A DNA stretch of 8,105 bases, from positions 1-8,105 of the forward strand of contig BNTS01000131.1 in the NCBI GenBank assembly GCA_025996775.1, read 5' to 3'. The position numbers and the translations under genes were made by a program. Origin of the DNA: Bacteroidia bacterium (GTDB lineage: Bacteria > Bacteroidota > Bacteroidia > Bacteroidales > Tannerellaceae). Numbering within the stretch: the stretch's first letter is position 1; each line of letters opens with the position of its first letter. This document shows positions 1 to 6,021 of the stretch, piece by piece. The notes under the pieces were generated by a model. The model worked only from the letters and a program-made list of their open reading frames with translations, was not told the origin of the DNA and searched no databases.

Positions 1-2
1 CT

Positions 3-623
3 CTGCTTTATAGCCGTGTAAACTGCGGTTTCCGTTCTGTGGTCAAAATCCTGGAAATTATCAACGATTCGTTTGGAGGCATCCTTGGCCGCATCCCTGG
101 CCGGAATACGATTGAAGACTGGGTAAAGAAATGCGGTTTGGATATTTATAATTATGAGCTCTCGGAGGTAATGAAGTGTATCAATCGCATAGAGAAAGAA
201 TGCAGGCAGAATGGATTATCTAAAGAAGTAATAAAACAATCTTTGGGAGACATTCAGCATAGATTATTCAATGGGAATTCTCGCATGAGATCTCTCGGAG
301 AAGCTATTAGCCTGTTCTTACCGGAAGAAGGGAAAATACTTGAGAATGAAAAAAGTATACACAATAACTCATCTGATATTATAGAGTCCACATTCGGGGC
401 ATATAAATTAAGAAAGTCTCCTGATAAACTCTACGGGGTGACTCCATTCATCCTGTTCATGCCAACATATGTACAACTCACATCAAAGAGATGTGACAAA
501 CATTGTTCAGTCAAAAAACATTTAGAAAATGTCAGACTTCGGCAAATACAGGAATGGACAAAAGAAAACTTAACTATAAACCTCGTAGTAAAACGAATAA
601 ATACTCTCAATATAGCAGGATAA
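3..623 (+). CDS. Transposase-like protein, 5'-truncated by the window edge and probably internally shortened
   Basis: The reading frame is open from base 3 to the TAA at 621-623, so the gene enters from the left; a GTG at 39 is a possible internal start but nothing requires it. The visible 206 residues begin with a helix-turn-helix-like stretch (NTIEDWVKKCGL, about residues 36-47), as in the DNA-binding end of some Bacteroides transposases. A charged helical region follows, then SDIIESTFG (near residue 125) and a basic C-terminal tail. In DDE-type transposases of this kind a conserved Glu in an IIES-FG context is a candidate for the last catalytic acid. The two expected catalytic Asp residues and their surrounding fold are not visible between the HTH-like part and that Glu, so the copy is probably internally deleted. 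The family call rests on remembered motif similarity; no terminal inverted repeats were identified. A non-transposase DNA-binding protein remains possible. Confidence 0.5.
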   Translation: MLYSRVNCGFRSVVKILEIINDSFGGILGRIPGRNTIEDWVKKCGLDIYNYELSEVMKCINRIEKECRQNGLSKEVIKQSLGDIQHRLFNGNSRMRSLGEAISLFLPEEGKILENEKSIHNNSSDIIESTFGAYKLRKSPDKLYGVTPFILFMPTYVQLTSKRCDKHCSVKKHLENVRLRQIQEWTKENLTINLVVKRINTLNIAG

Positions 624-645
624 AAATGAACGGCAAATACTGGAT

Positions 646-725
646 ACCCTACCCGGAGGGGTCTAATAGCGGGGGAGGCGCAAATCATTGCTATAAATAT
701 GTGACCCGTTCCGGGTCTCTAATAG
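646..725. repeat. Two hairpin units each followed by TCTAATAG
   Basis: Unit 1 has a small GC-rich stem (ACCC at 651-654 with GGGT at 659-662) that runs into TCTAATAG at 662-669. Unit 2 has a 6-bp stem, GACCCG at 703-708 and CGGGTC at 712-717, closed by a TTC loop and followed directly by TCTAATAG at 718-725. The two TCTAATAG copies are exactly 56 bp apart, and the stems share the ACCCG/GGGTC theme. The arrangement looks like a dispersed intergenic repeat of REP type in Bacteroides genomes; that class assignment is inference. Unit 2 could also end transcripts, although no T-run follows it. Confidence 0.5.
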
Positions 726-790
726 ATTTTTGGGTGTCCCAATGACGAAAACAGGAGAGACGTGGCACGCATGTACATTCGCGCACGCAC

Positions 791-818
791 GTAGAGACGC
801 GATTAATCGCGTCTCTAC
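791..818. repeat. Perfect 28-bp palindrome
   Basis: The half-site GTAGAGACGCGATT is followed immediately by its exact reverse complement, giving a 28-bp palindrome without a spacer. A related sequence, GAGACGTGGCACGC, lies about 35 bp upstream (757-770) and shares the GAGACG core, so the palindrome may be the right part of a larger degenerate element. A short T-rich stretch follows at 827-836, so it could act as a transcription terminator, though the distance is longer than ideal. REP/MITE-like dispersed palindromes of this form occur in several bacterial phyla. Confidence 0.7.
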
Positions 819-833
819 ACGATATGTTTTTAT

Positions 834-863
834 TTTGTCATTCGTCATTGATTCGTATCTTTG
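834..863 (+). promoter_or_regulatory. Bacteroides-type promoter (TTTG-N18-TATCTTTG)
   Basis: TATCTTTG at 856-863 matches the Bacteroidota -7 consensus TAnnTTTG perfectly. A TTTG at 834-837 sits 18 bp upstream, close to the usual 19-21 bp spacing of the -33 element. Initiation would fall near 867-870, about 20 nt ahead of the ATG of the short ORF at 888. The match is good, but promoter activity is inferred. Confidence 0.5.
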
Positions 864-887
864 TAGCAAAAGGTCAAAAATAGCAGA

Positions 888-1004
888 ATGTCAAAAAATG
901 GTCTTTTTTTTCTTCGATTTTTGAGGCGAATTTGGGCTTTTAACACGAAAAACGCAAGGATTTGCGGGTTTGGCAAATACAAAAAGATAACAATGATGTG
1001 TTGA
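888..1004 (+). CDS. Possible small basic peptide, 38 residues, unknown function
   Basis: An ATG at 888 opens a 38-codon frame ending in TGA at 1002-1004. The peptide starts MSKNGLFFLRFLRRIWAFNT and is rich in Lys, Arg and aromatic residues, with a short hydrophobic/cationic amphipathic N-terminus. A matching TAnnTTTG promoter lies just upstream, with a predicted leader of about 20 nt in which the octamer GTCAAAAA occurs once (873-880) and again over the ORF start (890-897). There is no recognisable domain. It could be a real small protein, a leader peptide, or chance. Because the surrounding region is repeat-rich, it could also be part of a dispersed element. Confidence 0.3.
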   Translation: MSKNGLFFLRFLRRIWAFNTKNARICGFGKYKKITMMC

Positions 1005-1066
1005 AAGTTGAAAATTGAAAGTAGGGAGTGGGAATGATGCTCTACTATTTGTATTTTCCTTTCAAT
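1001..1066. repeat. 7-bp phased TTGAAA triplet within a long hairpin
   Basis: TTGAAA occurs at 1001, 1008 and 1015, exactly seven bases apart. The last copy is part of ATTGAAAG (1014-1021), which is perfectly complementary to CTTTCAAT at 1059-1066. An inner pair, AGTAG (1020-1024) with CTACT (1042-1046), could extend the fold. The function is unknown; it may be the end of a decayed element or a structured RNA. Confidence 0.35.
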
Positions 1067-1082
1067 AGCTGCCATAACGTCA

Positions 1083-1106
1083 TTAAGGTGCTTAAGGGAT
1101 TTAAGG
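1083..1106. repeat. Three TTAAGG repeats with a 9-bp period
   Basis: TTAAGG begins at 1083, 1092 and 1101, an exact nine-base period, just ahead of a very AT-rich tract. Short iterated sites beside AT-rich DNA can be protein-binding arrays, but three copies may also be simple-sequence drift. No gene nearby would obviously use them. Confidence 0.4.
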
Positions 1107-1189
1107 GCATTATAGATCTTAATAAATATTAATATTAACCAAATAATAACTAATATTAAAAACTATTCACAATTCATCCTCATCTCTTC

Positions 1190-1278
1190 GGGAAATCATT
1201 TAGATGATTTTAAAAATGATCTGCATGAAATTTCCAAATCATGCTGATGACGTCCGGCAATCATCTAAATGATTTCCC
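1190..1278. repeat. Perfect 20-bp inverted repeat with 49-bp spacer; each arm near-palindromic
   Basis: The arm at 1190-1209 (GGGAAATCATTTAGATGATT) is exactly complementary to 1259-1278. Each arm contains a 16-bp core that is itself a palindrome apart from one position, so there are two quasi-symmetric sites with centres 65 bp apart. The spacer adds further symmetry: GCATGA (1223-1228) with TCATGC (1239-1244), and the octamer palindrome GAAATTTC at 1227-1234. Possible roles are a paired operator, a miniature element or a recombination site; none is demonstrated. Confidence 0.65.
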
Positions 1279-1316
1279 CAAAAGAAGCCGTCTTTTCAAA
1301 ATATCTTTTCCAAATA

Positions 1317-1348
1317 TTGACAAAGGCTTTACATATCCGTTAACTTTG
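1317..1348 (+). promoter_or_regulatory. Orphan Bacteroides-type promoter-like site
   Basis: TAACTTTG at 1341-1348 fits TAnnTTTG, and a TTG at 1317-1319 lies 21 bp upstream, within the usual spacing. No credible coding frame begins downstream before the 3' end of the convergent gene at 1487. If used, it would give a non-coding RNA or a transcript antisense to the end of the DoxX/barrel gene. It lies about 40 bp beyond the inverted repeat at 1190-1278. It may be a chance match. Confidence 0.3.
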
Positions 1349-1486
1349 GCCGATTTCGTCGAAACTCCGAATTTCTCGTAACACAAAAACGCCCTTTTTT
1401 CTGACAACACATAGCCTATTTAACAATAATTAGTTGACAAACGAAAAAAAACATTGCCCCATTATTGGCTTGTGCCGAGCTTAGGA

Positions 1487-3040
1487 TTAACCATGCCAGG
1501 CGCGTTGGCGGGTTTCCTCGGTGGCTATCTTTTGGAGAGTTTCGAGACAGATGTTTACGTCGCGGACGACTTGGAAATCGAACATGCCGACACAGATGAA
1601 ATCGGCGCCGTTGTTGAAGGCCCAGTGGAAGCCGTCTTCGGGTTGGATGGCGCCGGCTGCCAGTATCTTGAAGCCCATGACGGGGACGGTTGCCTTGCTC
1701 ACAAACTCTACCGTTCGATCGGGGAAGGGATCGAATAGATTATTGTGGTATTTGTTGTGATCGAGGTTGTTGGGGCCGTCTTGCTCGAAAGGAATACGGT
1801 TTTCGAGAGGATGGGCAGACCAATATTGGTCGTGGTGCATCGTCTTCATATAATAATCGGGGATGATGCCTTGGTCTGCACAGGCTACCAACGCATCAAT
1901 GGTATGTGCGGCCAAACCCGCCGTAAAGCCCTCTTCCTTAATCTTGGCAAGGAGGCGGCCGATGCGGTCTACATGTTGGTCGCGCACCATCCAATCTACC
2001 CAGTTTCCTTGTATCTGGATGATATCCACACCAAAATCTATGGCTTTGTAGAGGTTGTCGAATAGGGTTGATTCGTCTTTCACGTCGGCAGCTATCTGAG
2101 TGATAACCTTTAGCTTGCTGCCTGTTGCTTTGCGGTATTTCTTCAGCAGTTCGTTTGAAGGGAAACCTATATTGATGGTGTTGATGCCGCAACTTTCGGC
2201 CAGCATCAGTGTTTCGTATACCTTGCGCTCGGTGTTGTAGGCTTTAAAGAGCGTGTCGGCATAGATTAAGTCACGGGCATGAGACCAACCGCCAATCAGA
2301 TTCCCACCCAGTACTAATCGGCTAATCTTGTGATTCCCAATCATGCCATACGGTAAATCGCCTTTCAGTTCACTGATGTCCATCCTGTTTATCTGAACGG
2401 TAGCTCCACTCATTACATCCACTCCATACCGTCGGCTGTTTTCCCAGGCTCCCCAGCCCATCACTCCCAGCACAGGGAGCGAAACGAGGTTCTTAAGAGC
2501 CTCACGGCGCGTATTTTCCGGTTTCCCAGTTACTCCCGTATCGGCGGTTTCCTGCTTCTTATCGCGTCCTTTCCGTATCAAATAGAAGAAGCGCTCTAAG
2601 CCATACCCCGAATTAGGGAAGAAGATCAGAAATATCAGCATGATAACTTCTACAAGCACGTAGTTTACAATATATAAATGGCTTTCGCCCGAAGCGCTAA
2701 ACAAGGATAGGCCAAACGGAGGATAGGCAAAATAATAGAGCAACAGCAAGAGCGCCCCGGCAGCCGATGAGAAACGCATCAAACAACCCAGAAACAAAGC
2801 CAAACCAATAAGTATCAGCCCTGCAATGTTCAGCCAATCCACCAATCCAATCCATGATGAGGCAGCTATCCAATGATAAAATGATGAGAATAATCCGGTT
2901 GTATTCGCCAGATAAGATTCTGATGACCAATTGCCAATCAGAACTTTAGCTATACCTTCATATAAAAAATGCCAACCAATGGCCATACGCAATAAGGTAA
3001 TAGCCCATGTTTCTCCGGTAAGTAATGTTTCTTTTTTCAT
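1487..3040 (-). CDS. DoxX-like membrane domain fused to a TIM-barrel (aldo-keto-reductase-like) domain
   Basis: This is a 517-residue protein. Residues about 13-36, 64-86, 90-107 and 123-142 are hydrophobic segments in a four-helix arrangement typical of the DoxX family. A charged loop (147-177) leads to a twin-arginine stretch, NTRREALKNL (176-185), and a fifth hydrophobic segment (about 182-199). From about 240 onward comes an alpha/beta barrel-like domain with SRLVLGGNLIGGW (240-252), CGINTINIG (284-292), FGVDIIQIQGNWVDW (336-350), AGLAAHTIDALVA (374-386) and MGFKILAAGAI (455-465). The topology suggests that this domain lies outside the cytoplasm. It resembles the aldo-keto reductase superfamily, but the usual catalytic Asp/Tyr after GIN is not seen (INIGFPS there), so the reaction is unknown. 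The ATG at 3038-3040 was chosen over an upstream in-frame start at 3157 because the protein begins sensibly as MKKETLLTGE and the upstream part overlaps the divergent fkp start and its promoter. The gene is transcribed divergently from fkp. Confidence 0.8.
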   Translation of the reverse strand: MKKETLLTGETWAITLLRMAIGWHFLYEGIAKVLIGNWSSESYLANTTGLFSSFYHWIAASSWIGLVDWLNIAGLILIGLALFLGCLMRFSSAAGALLLLLYYFAYPPFGLSLFSASGESHLYIVNYVLVEVIMLIFLIFFPNSGYGLERFFYLIRKGRDKKQETADTGVTGKPENTRREALKNLVSLPVLGVMGWGAWENSRRYGVDVMSGATVQINRMDISELKGDLPYGMIGNHKISRLVLGGNLIGGWSHARDLIYADTLFKAYNTERKVYETLMLAESCGINTINIGFPSNELLKKYRKATGSKLKVITQIAADVKDESTLFDNLYKAIDFGVDIIQIQGNWVDWMVRDQHVDRIGRLLAKIKEEGFTAGLAAHTIDALVACADQGIIPDYYMKTMHHDQYWSAHPLENRIPFEQDGPNNLDHNKYHNNLFDPFPDRTVEFVSKATVPVMGFKILAAGAIQPEDGFHWAFNNGADFICVGMFDFQVVRDVNICLETLQKIATEETRQRAWHG

Positions 3041-3072
3041 GATAGTAAAATGATTAGTGTGCCAATAAAGTG

Positions 3073-3102
3073 CAATGATACAAATATTTTGTGATTTGTC
3101 AA
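3073..3102 (-). promoter_or_regulatory. Promoter for the DoxX/barrel gene (TTG-N19-TATCATTG)
   Basis: On the minus strand a TTG (complement of 3100-3102) is followed after 19 bases by TATCATTG (complement of 3073-3080), one mismatch from TAnnTTTG. Initiation would be near 3066-3069, giving a leader of about 27-30 nt before the ATG at 3040. It overlaps the upstream element of the divergent fkp promoter. Confidence 0.5.
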
Positions 3103-3129
3103 CGGAAAGTTGAAAAATACTTACTTTTG
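3095..3129 (+). promoter_or_regulatory. fkp promoter (TTTG-N23-TACTTTTG), nearly abutting the start codon
   Basis: TACTTTTG at 3122-3129 matches TAnnTTTG exactly. A TTTG at 3095-3098 lies 23 bp upstream, slightly longer than the usual 19-21. The box ends only three bases before the fkp ATG at 3133, so initiation would fall at or within the start codon, implying a leaderless or nearly leaderless mRNA. The -33 element overlaps the minus-strand promoter of the neighbouring gene. Confidence 0.55.
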
Positions 3130-3132
3130 CGT

Positions 3133-5970
3133 ATGAAGAAATTACTATCGTTGCCACCTAATTTGGTGTCGTGTTTTCATAAGATTGAAAATGTTTCTGA
3201 GAATGAATGGTTTTGTACCTCAGACCCTATCGGAAAACGTTTAGGCTCGGCAGGTGGAACTACCTGGTTATTGGAATCCTGCAGGCAAAGCGAAGCACCT
3301 GATGTCTCGACAGGGGAGTGGATAGCCCGTGAGAAACGCATTCTCCTCCATGCCGGGGGACAAAGTCGTCGCCTGCCTGCTTATGCCCCTTCAGGCAAGA
3401 TACTCACCCCCATCCCCGTCTTCCGTTGGGCCAGGGGACAACGCCTCAGCCAAGACCTGCTTTCCCTTCAATTACCCTTATACGAGGAAATTATGCAGAA
3501 AGCCCCGGATTCACTCCATACGCTCATCGCCAGTGGAGATGTATACATCCGAAGCAACGAACCTCTGCAATCCATACCGGAAGCCGACGTGGTATGCTAC
3601 GGCCTTTGGGTAGACCCCGTGCTGGCTACCCACCATGGTATATTCCTCTCCGCCCGCCAAAAACCCGACGAACTGGATTATATGCTCCAAAAGCCTACGA
3701 TGGAAGAGCTGGGAAGCCTGGCTCATACTCATTTTTTCCTGATGGATATTGGCATCTGGTTGCTTAGTGACCGTGCAATGGAACTGCTGATGAAGCGTTC
3801 ATATACCAATGATGGAAAAGAACTGAAAGAGTATGATTTATACGCTGAATTCGGCCTCTCTCTTGGCGCCAATCCGCGACTGAAGGACAAGGAGCTAAAC
3901 AGCCTTACTGTAGCTCTCCTTCCCCTCCCCGGGGGAGAGTTCTACCACTACGGAACAGGCTCCGAACTAATTTCATCCACTTTGGCCGTTCAAAACTTGG
4001 TGAGGGATCAGCGCGCTATCATGCAACGCACGGTAAAGCCCCATCCGGCCATGTTCATCCAAAACGCCGAGGTGAAGGTACCCCTTGCTACCTCCAATTC
4101 CGAACTGTGGATAGAGAACAGTTACATAGGTTCGCGTTGGCAATTGACCAACAAGCACATACTAACCGGTATTCCCGTTAACGACTGGAGACTCTCCCTC
4201 CCTTCCGGTGTTTGCGTAGATATCGTGCCGGTAGGAGAGACCGGCTGGGTAGCCCGTCCCTATGGCTTCAACGACATATTCAAAGGCTCCATTGAGAGCG
4301 AGCGTACCTGCTATATATCCAAATCTATCGTAGAATGGGCAGCGGAGAGAGGTTTATCATTCAACTCGTCTCTTGATATACAAGACTTCCCCCTATTCCC
4401 CCTTTGCGAATCAGTGGATGATTTAGAAATTGTTCTTCAATGGATGATATCAGATTCTTCCAATGTCAAGGGGAAAGCTATCTGGGAATCTGTCGTAAAA
4501 CTTTCTGCCAACGAAATATCCGACAAGGCCAACCTAAGGCGTCTTACCGCCCAGCGCAAAGCTTTCCGCCGAGAGAACTGGCCTGCCCTGGCTGCCAACC
4601 ACGAGAAGAGTGTTTTTTACCAGATAGACCTGGACGATGCTGCTACGGAATTTGCCGAAGAAGACATTCCCCTTCCTGCTCCTCTTCCTGCTCATGCCCC
4701 CATTATGAAGCAAGTACATGGCCAGATGTTCCGTGCCCGTGTGCTTCAACTTGAGGGGAAGGAATATGCCGACAAACAACAGCAGGCTTTCTCACTTCTG
4801 AGAGATGGTCTGATAGCCTCAATGCCGAATAAGAAACAATCGCCGCGTCTCAATGTGTATCGTGACCAGATCGTATGGGGCAGAAGCCCCGTGCGCATCG
4901 ACCTGGCCGGAGGATGGACGGATACACCGCCTTACTGCCTTTATGCAGGTGGCAATGTGCTAAATGTGGCAATCGAACTCAATGGACAACCCCCGTTGCA
5001 AGTCTACATAAAACCTTCAAAAACCTTTGACATCATCATACGTTCCATTGACTTGGGCGCCATGGAGAAGATACGTACCTGGGAAGAACTGGGCAATTAT
5101 AATAAGGTAGGCTCACCCTTCTCTATTCCCAAGGCTGCTCTTTCGCTGGCCGGATTCCTGCCTCCTTTCTCAAGTACGGAATACCTTTCGCTCGAAGACC
5201 AGTTGAAGGCCTTCGATTCGGGTATCGAAATAACGTTGTTGTCCGCCATCCCTGCCGGTTCCGGTTTAGGCACCAGCTCTATTCTGGCGGCTACCGTGCT
5301 GGGCGCTCTCTCCGATTTCTGCGGTTTGGGCTGGGATAAGAACGAGATAGGCAACCGCAGCCTTATTCTGGAGCAACTCCTTACCACCGGTGGTGGTTGG
5401 CAAGATCCCTTCGGCGGTGTGCTTCATGGCTTGAAGCTGCTTCAGACCACGGAGGGCTTCAACCAAAGTCCCCTTGTACACTGGCTGCCTGATTATTTGT
5501 TCACCGACCCACAGTACAGTGCTTGTCATCTGCTTTATTATACCGGTATTACCCGTACAGCCAAGGATATACTGGCCGAGATAGTCCGTGCTATGTTCCT
5601 CAATAGCGGACGTCACCTTCGTCTCCTTTCCGAAATGAAAGCGCATGCCCTCGAAATGTACGATGCCATCCAATGTGGTTGCTTCGGGGAATATGGCCGC
5701 TTGGTTGCCAAAACATGGGAACAAAACAAAGCTTTGGACGCAGGCACCAATCCCCCCGCCATAGAATCGCTTATAACGATGATAAAGGATTACACATTAG
5801 GATACAAGCTCCCCGGAGCCGGCGGCGGCGGCTACCTCTACATGGTAACCAAAGACCCCGAAGCCGCCGGCCATATTCGCCGCCTGCTGACTACGCATCC
5901 CCTCCATCCCAACGCCCGCATGGTAGAGATGACTCTCTCCCGCAAAGGTCTCCAAATCAGCCGCTCGTAG
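3133..5970 (+). CDS. fkp: Bifunctional L-fucokinase / L-fucose-1-phosphate guanylyltransferase (Fkp)
   Basis: This cytoplasmic 945-residue enzyme carries out the L-fucose salvage route: ATP-dependent phosphorylation of L-fucose to fucose-1-phosphate, then GTP-dependent formation of GDP-L-fucose. In Bacteroides, GDP-fucose feeds capsular polysaccharide and glycoprotein fucosylation. The N-terminal part is the guanylyltransferase, with GSAGGTTWLL (38-47) and the nucleotide-binding HAGGQSRRLPAYAPSGK (73-89). A middle region from about 300 to 400 fits the beta-helix-like section. The C-terminal part is a GHMP kinase: RSPVRIDLAGGWTDTPP (584-600), the phosphate-binding loop IPAGSGLGTSS (706-716), TTGGGWQDPFGG (751-762) and the closing LPGAGGGGYLY (893-903). 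The length is close to the roughly 950 residues of B. fragilis Fkp, and no frameshift or missing motif was seen. The ATG at 3133 (MKKLLSLPPNLV) fits the family N-terminus; a GTG at 3091 in frame is rejected because the promoter lies inside that extension. Confidence 0.97.
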   Translation: MKKLLSLPPNLVSCFHKIENVSENEWFCTSDPIGKRLGSAGGTTWLLESCRQSEAPDVSTGEWIAREKRILLHAGGQSRRLPAYAPSGKILTPIPVFRWARGQRLSQDLLSLQLPLYEEIMQKAPDSLHTLIASGDVYIRSNEPLQSIPEADVVCYGLWVDPVLATHHGIFLSARQKPDELDYMLQKPTMEELGSLAHTHFFLMDIGIWLLSDRAMELLMKRSYTNDGKELKEYDLYAEFGLSLGANPRLKDKELNSLTVALLPLPGGEFYHYGTGSELISSTLAVQNLVRDQRAIMQRTVKPHPAMFIQNAEVKVPLATSNSELWIENSYIGSRWQLTNKHILTGIPVNDWRLSLPSGVCVDIVPVGETGWVARPYGFNDIFKGSIESERTCYISKSIVEWAAERGLSFNSSLDIQDFPLFPLCESVDDLEIVLQWMISDSSNVKGKAIWESVVKLSANEISDKANLRRLTAQRKAFRRENWPALAANHEKSVFYQIDLDDAATEFAEEDIPLPAPLPAHAPIMKQVHGQMFRARVLQLEGKEYADKQQQAFSLLRDGLIASMPNKKQSPRLNVYRDQIVWGRSPVRIDLAGGWTDTPPYCLYAGGNVLNVAIELNGQPPLQVYIKPSKTFDIIIRSIDLGAMEKIRTWEELGNYNKVGSPFSIPKAALSLAGFLPPFSSTEYLSLEDQLKAFDSGIEITLLSAIPAGSGLGTSSILAATVLGALSDFCGLGWDKNEIGNRSLILEQLLTTGGGWQDPFGGVLHGLKLLQTTEGFNQSPLVHWLPDYLFTDPQYSACHLLYYTGITRTAKDILAEIVRAMFLNSGRHLRLLSEMKAHALEMYDAIQCGCFGEYGRLVAKTWEQNKALDAGTNPPAIESLITMIKDYTLGYKLPGAGGGGYLYMVTKDPEAAGHIRRLLTTHPLHPNARMVEMTLSRKGLQISRS

Positions 5971-6021
5971 ATATCTATTCAGGGCATGCAGATAACGCAG
6001 ATGAATAATTGCTTGTTTACT
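5971..6021. other. fkp 3' flank with GCAGAT direct repeat
   Basis: Just after the fkp stop, GCAGAT occurs twice (5988-5993 and 5997-6002) separated by AAC, flanked by ATTCA (5977-5981) and TGAAT (6001-6005), which are complementary. This is a small, partly symmetric motif without a convincing GC stem plus T-run, so a classical terminator for fkp was not identified here. Confidence 0.3.

Larger units (their letters stand above)
624..1486. other. 863-bp repeat-rich intergenic region
   Basis: No long coding frame with recognisable protein features is present on either strand. The left part (about 640-820) is built of GC-rich hairpins and a perfect palindrome. The middle (830-1004) holds a promoter-like site and one short candidate ORF. 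The stretch from about 1080 to 1180 is very AT-rich. The right part holds a perfect inverted repeat and a second promoter-like site, then runs into the 3' end of the minus-strand DoxX/barrel gene. The accumulation of repeats beside a damaged transposase suggests a tolerated insertion zone; this is inference. Confidence 0.7.

Noticed and set aside
503..745. Plus-strand frame of 80 residues overlapping the end of the transposase-like gene
   Set aside because: It crosses the transposase stop and the hairpin repeats, and its composition shows no protein-like pattern.
646..818. CRISPR-like array
   Set aside because: The repeats are only two short hairpins and one palindrome with unequal sequence and spacing, with no regular repeat-spacer pattern.
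1441..1486. Possible terminator for the minus-strand DoxX/barrel gene (T-run complementary to 1444-1451)
   Set aside because: An 8-base T-run is present, but only very short 3-4 bp stems can be drawn before it, so a hairpin terminator is not supported.
1454..2065. Two plus-strand frames (1454-1738 and 1745-2065) opposite the DoxX/barrel gene
   Set aside because: They lie antisense to a conserved barrel domain, show no recognisable motif, and are explained as complementary-strand shadows of that gene's codon pattern.
3091..3132. In-frame upstream extension of fkp from a GTG at 3091
   Set aside because: The added residues do not resemble the family N-terminus and the promoter -7 box lies within the extension.
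3041..3157. Upstream extension of the DoxX/barrel gene starting at 3157
   Set aside because: It would overlap the fkp start and run through both promoters; MKKETLLTGE at 3040 is the sensible start.
5266..5724. A minus-strand frame of 152 residues inside fkp
   Set aside because: It is fully antisense to the conserved kinase domain of fkp and has no independent motif or promoter.
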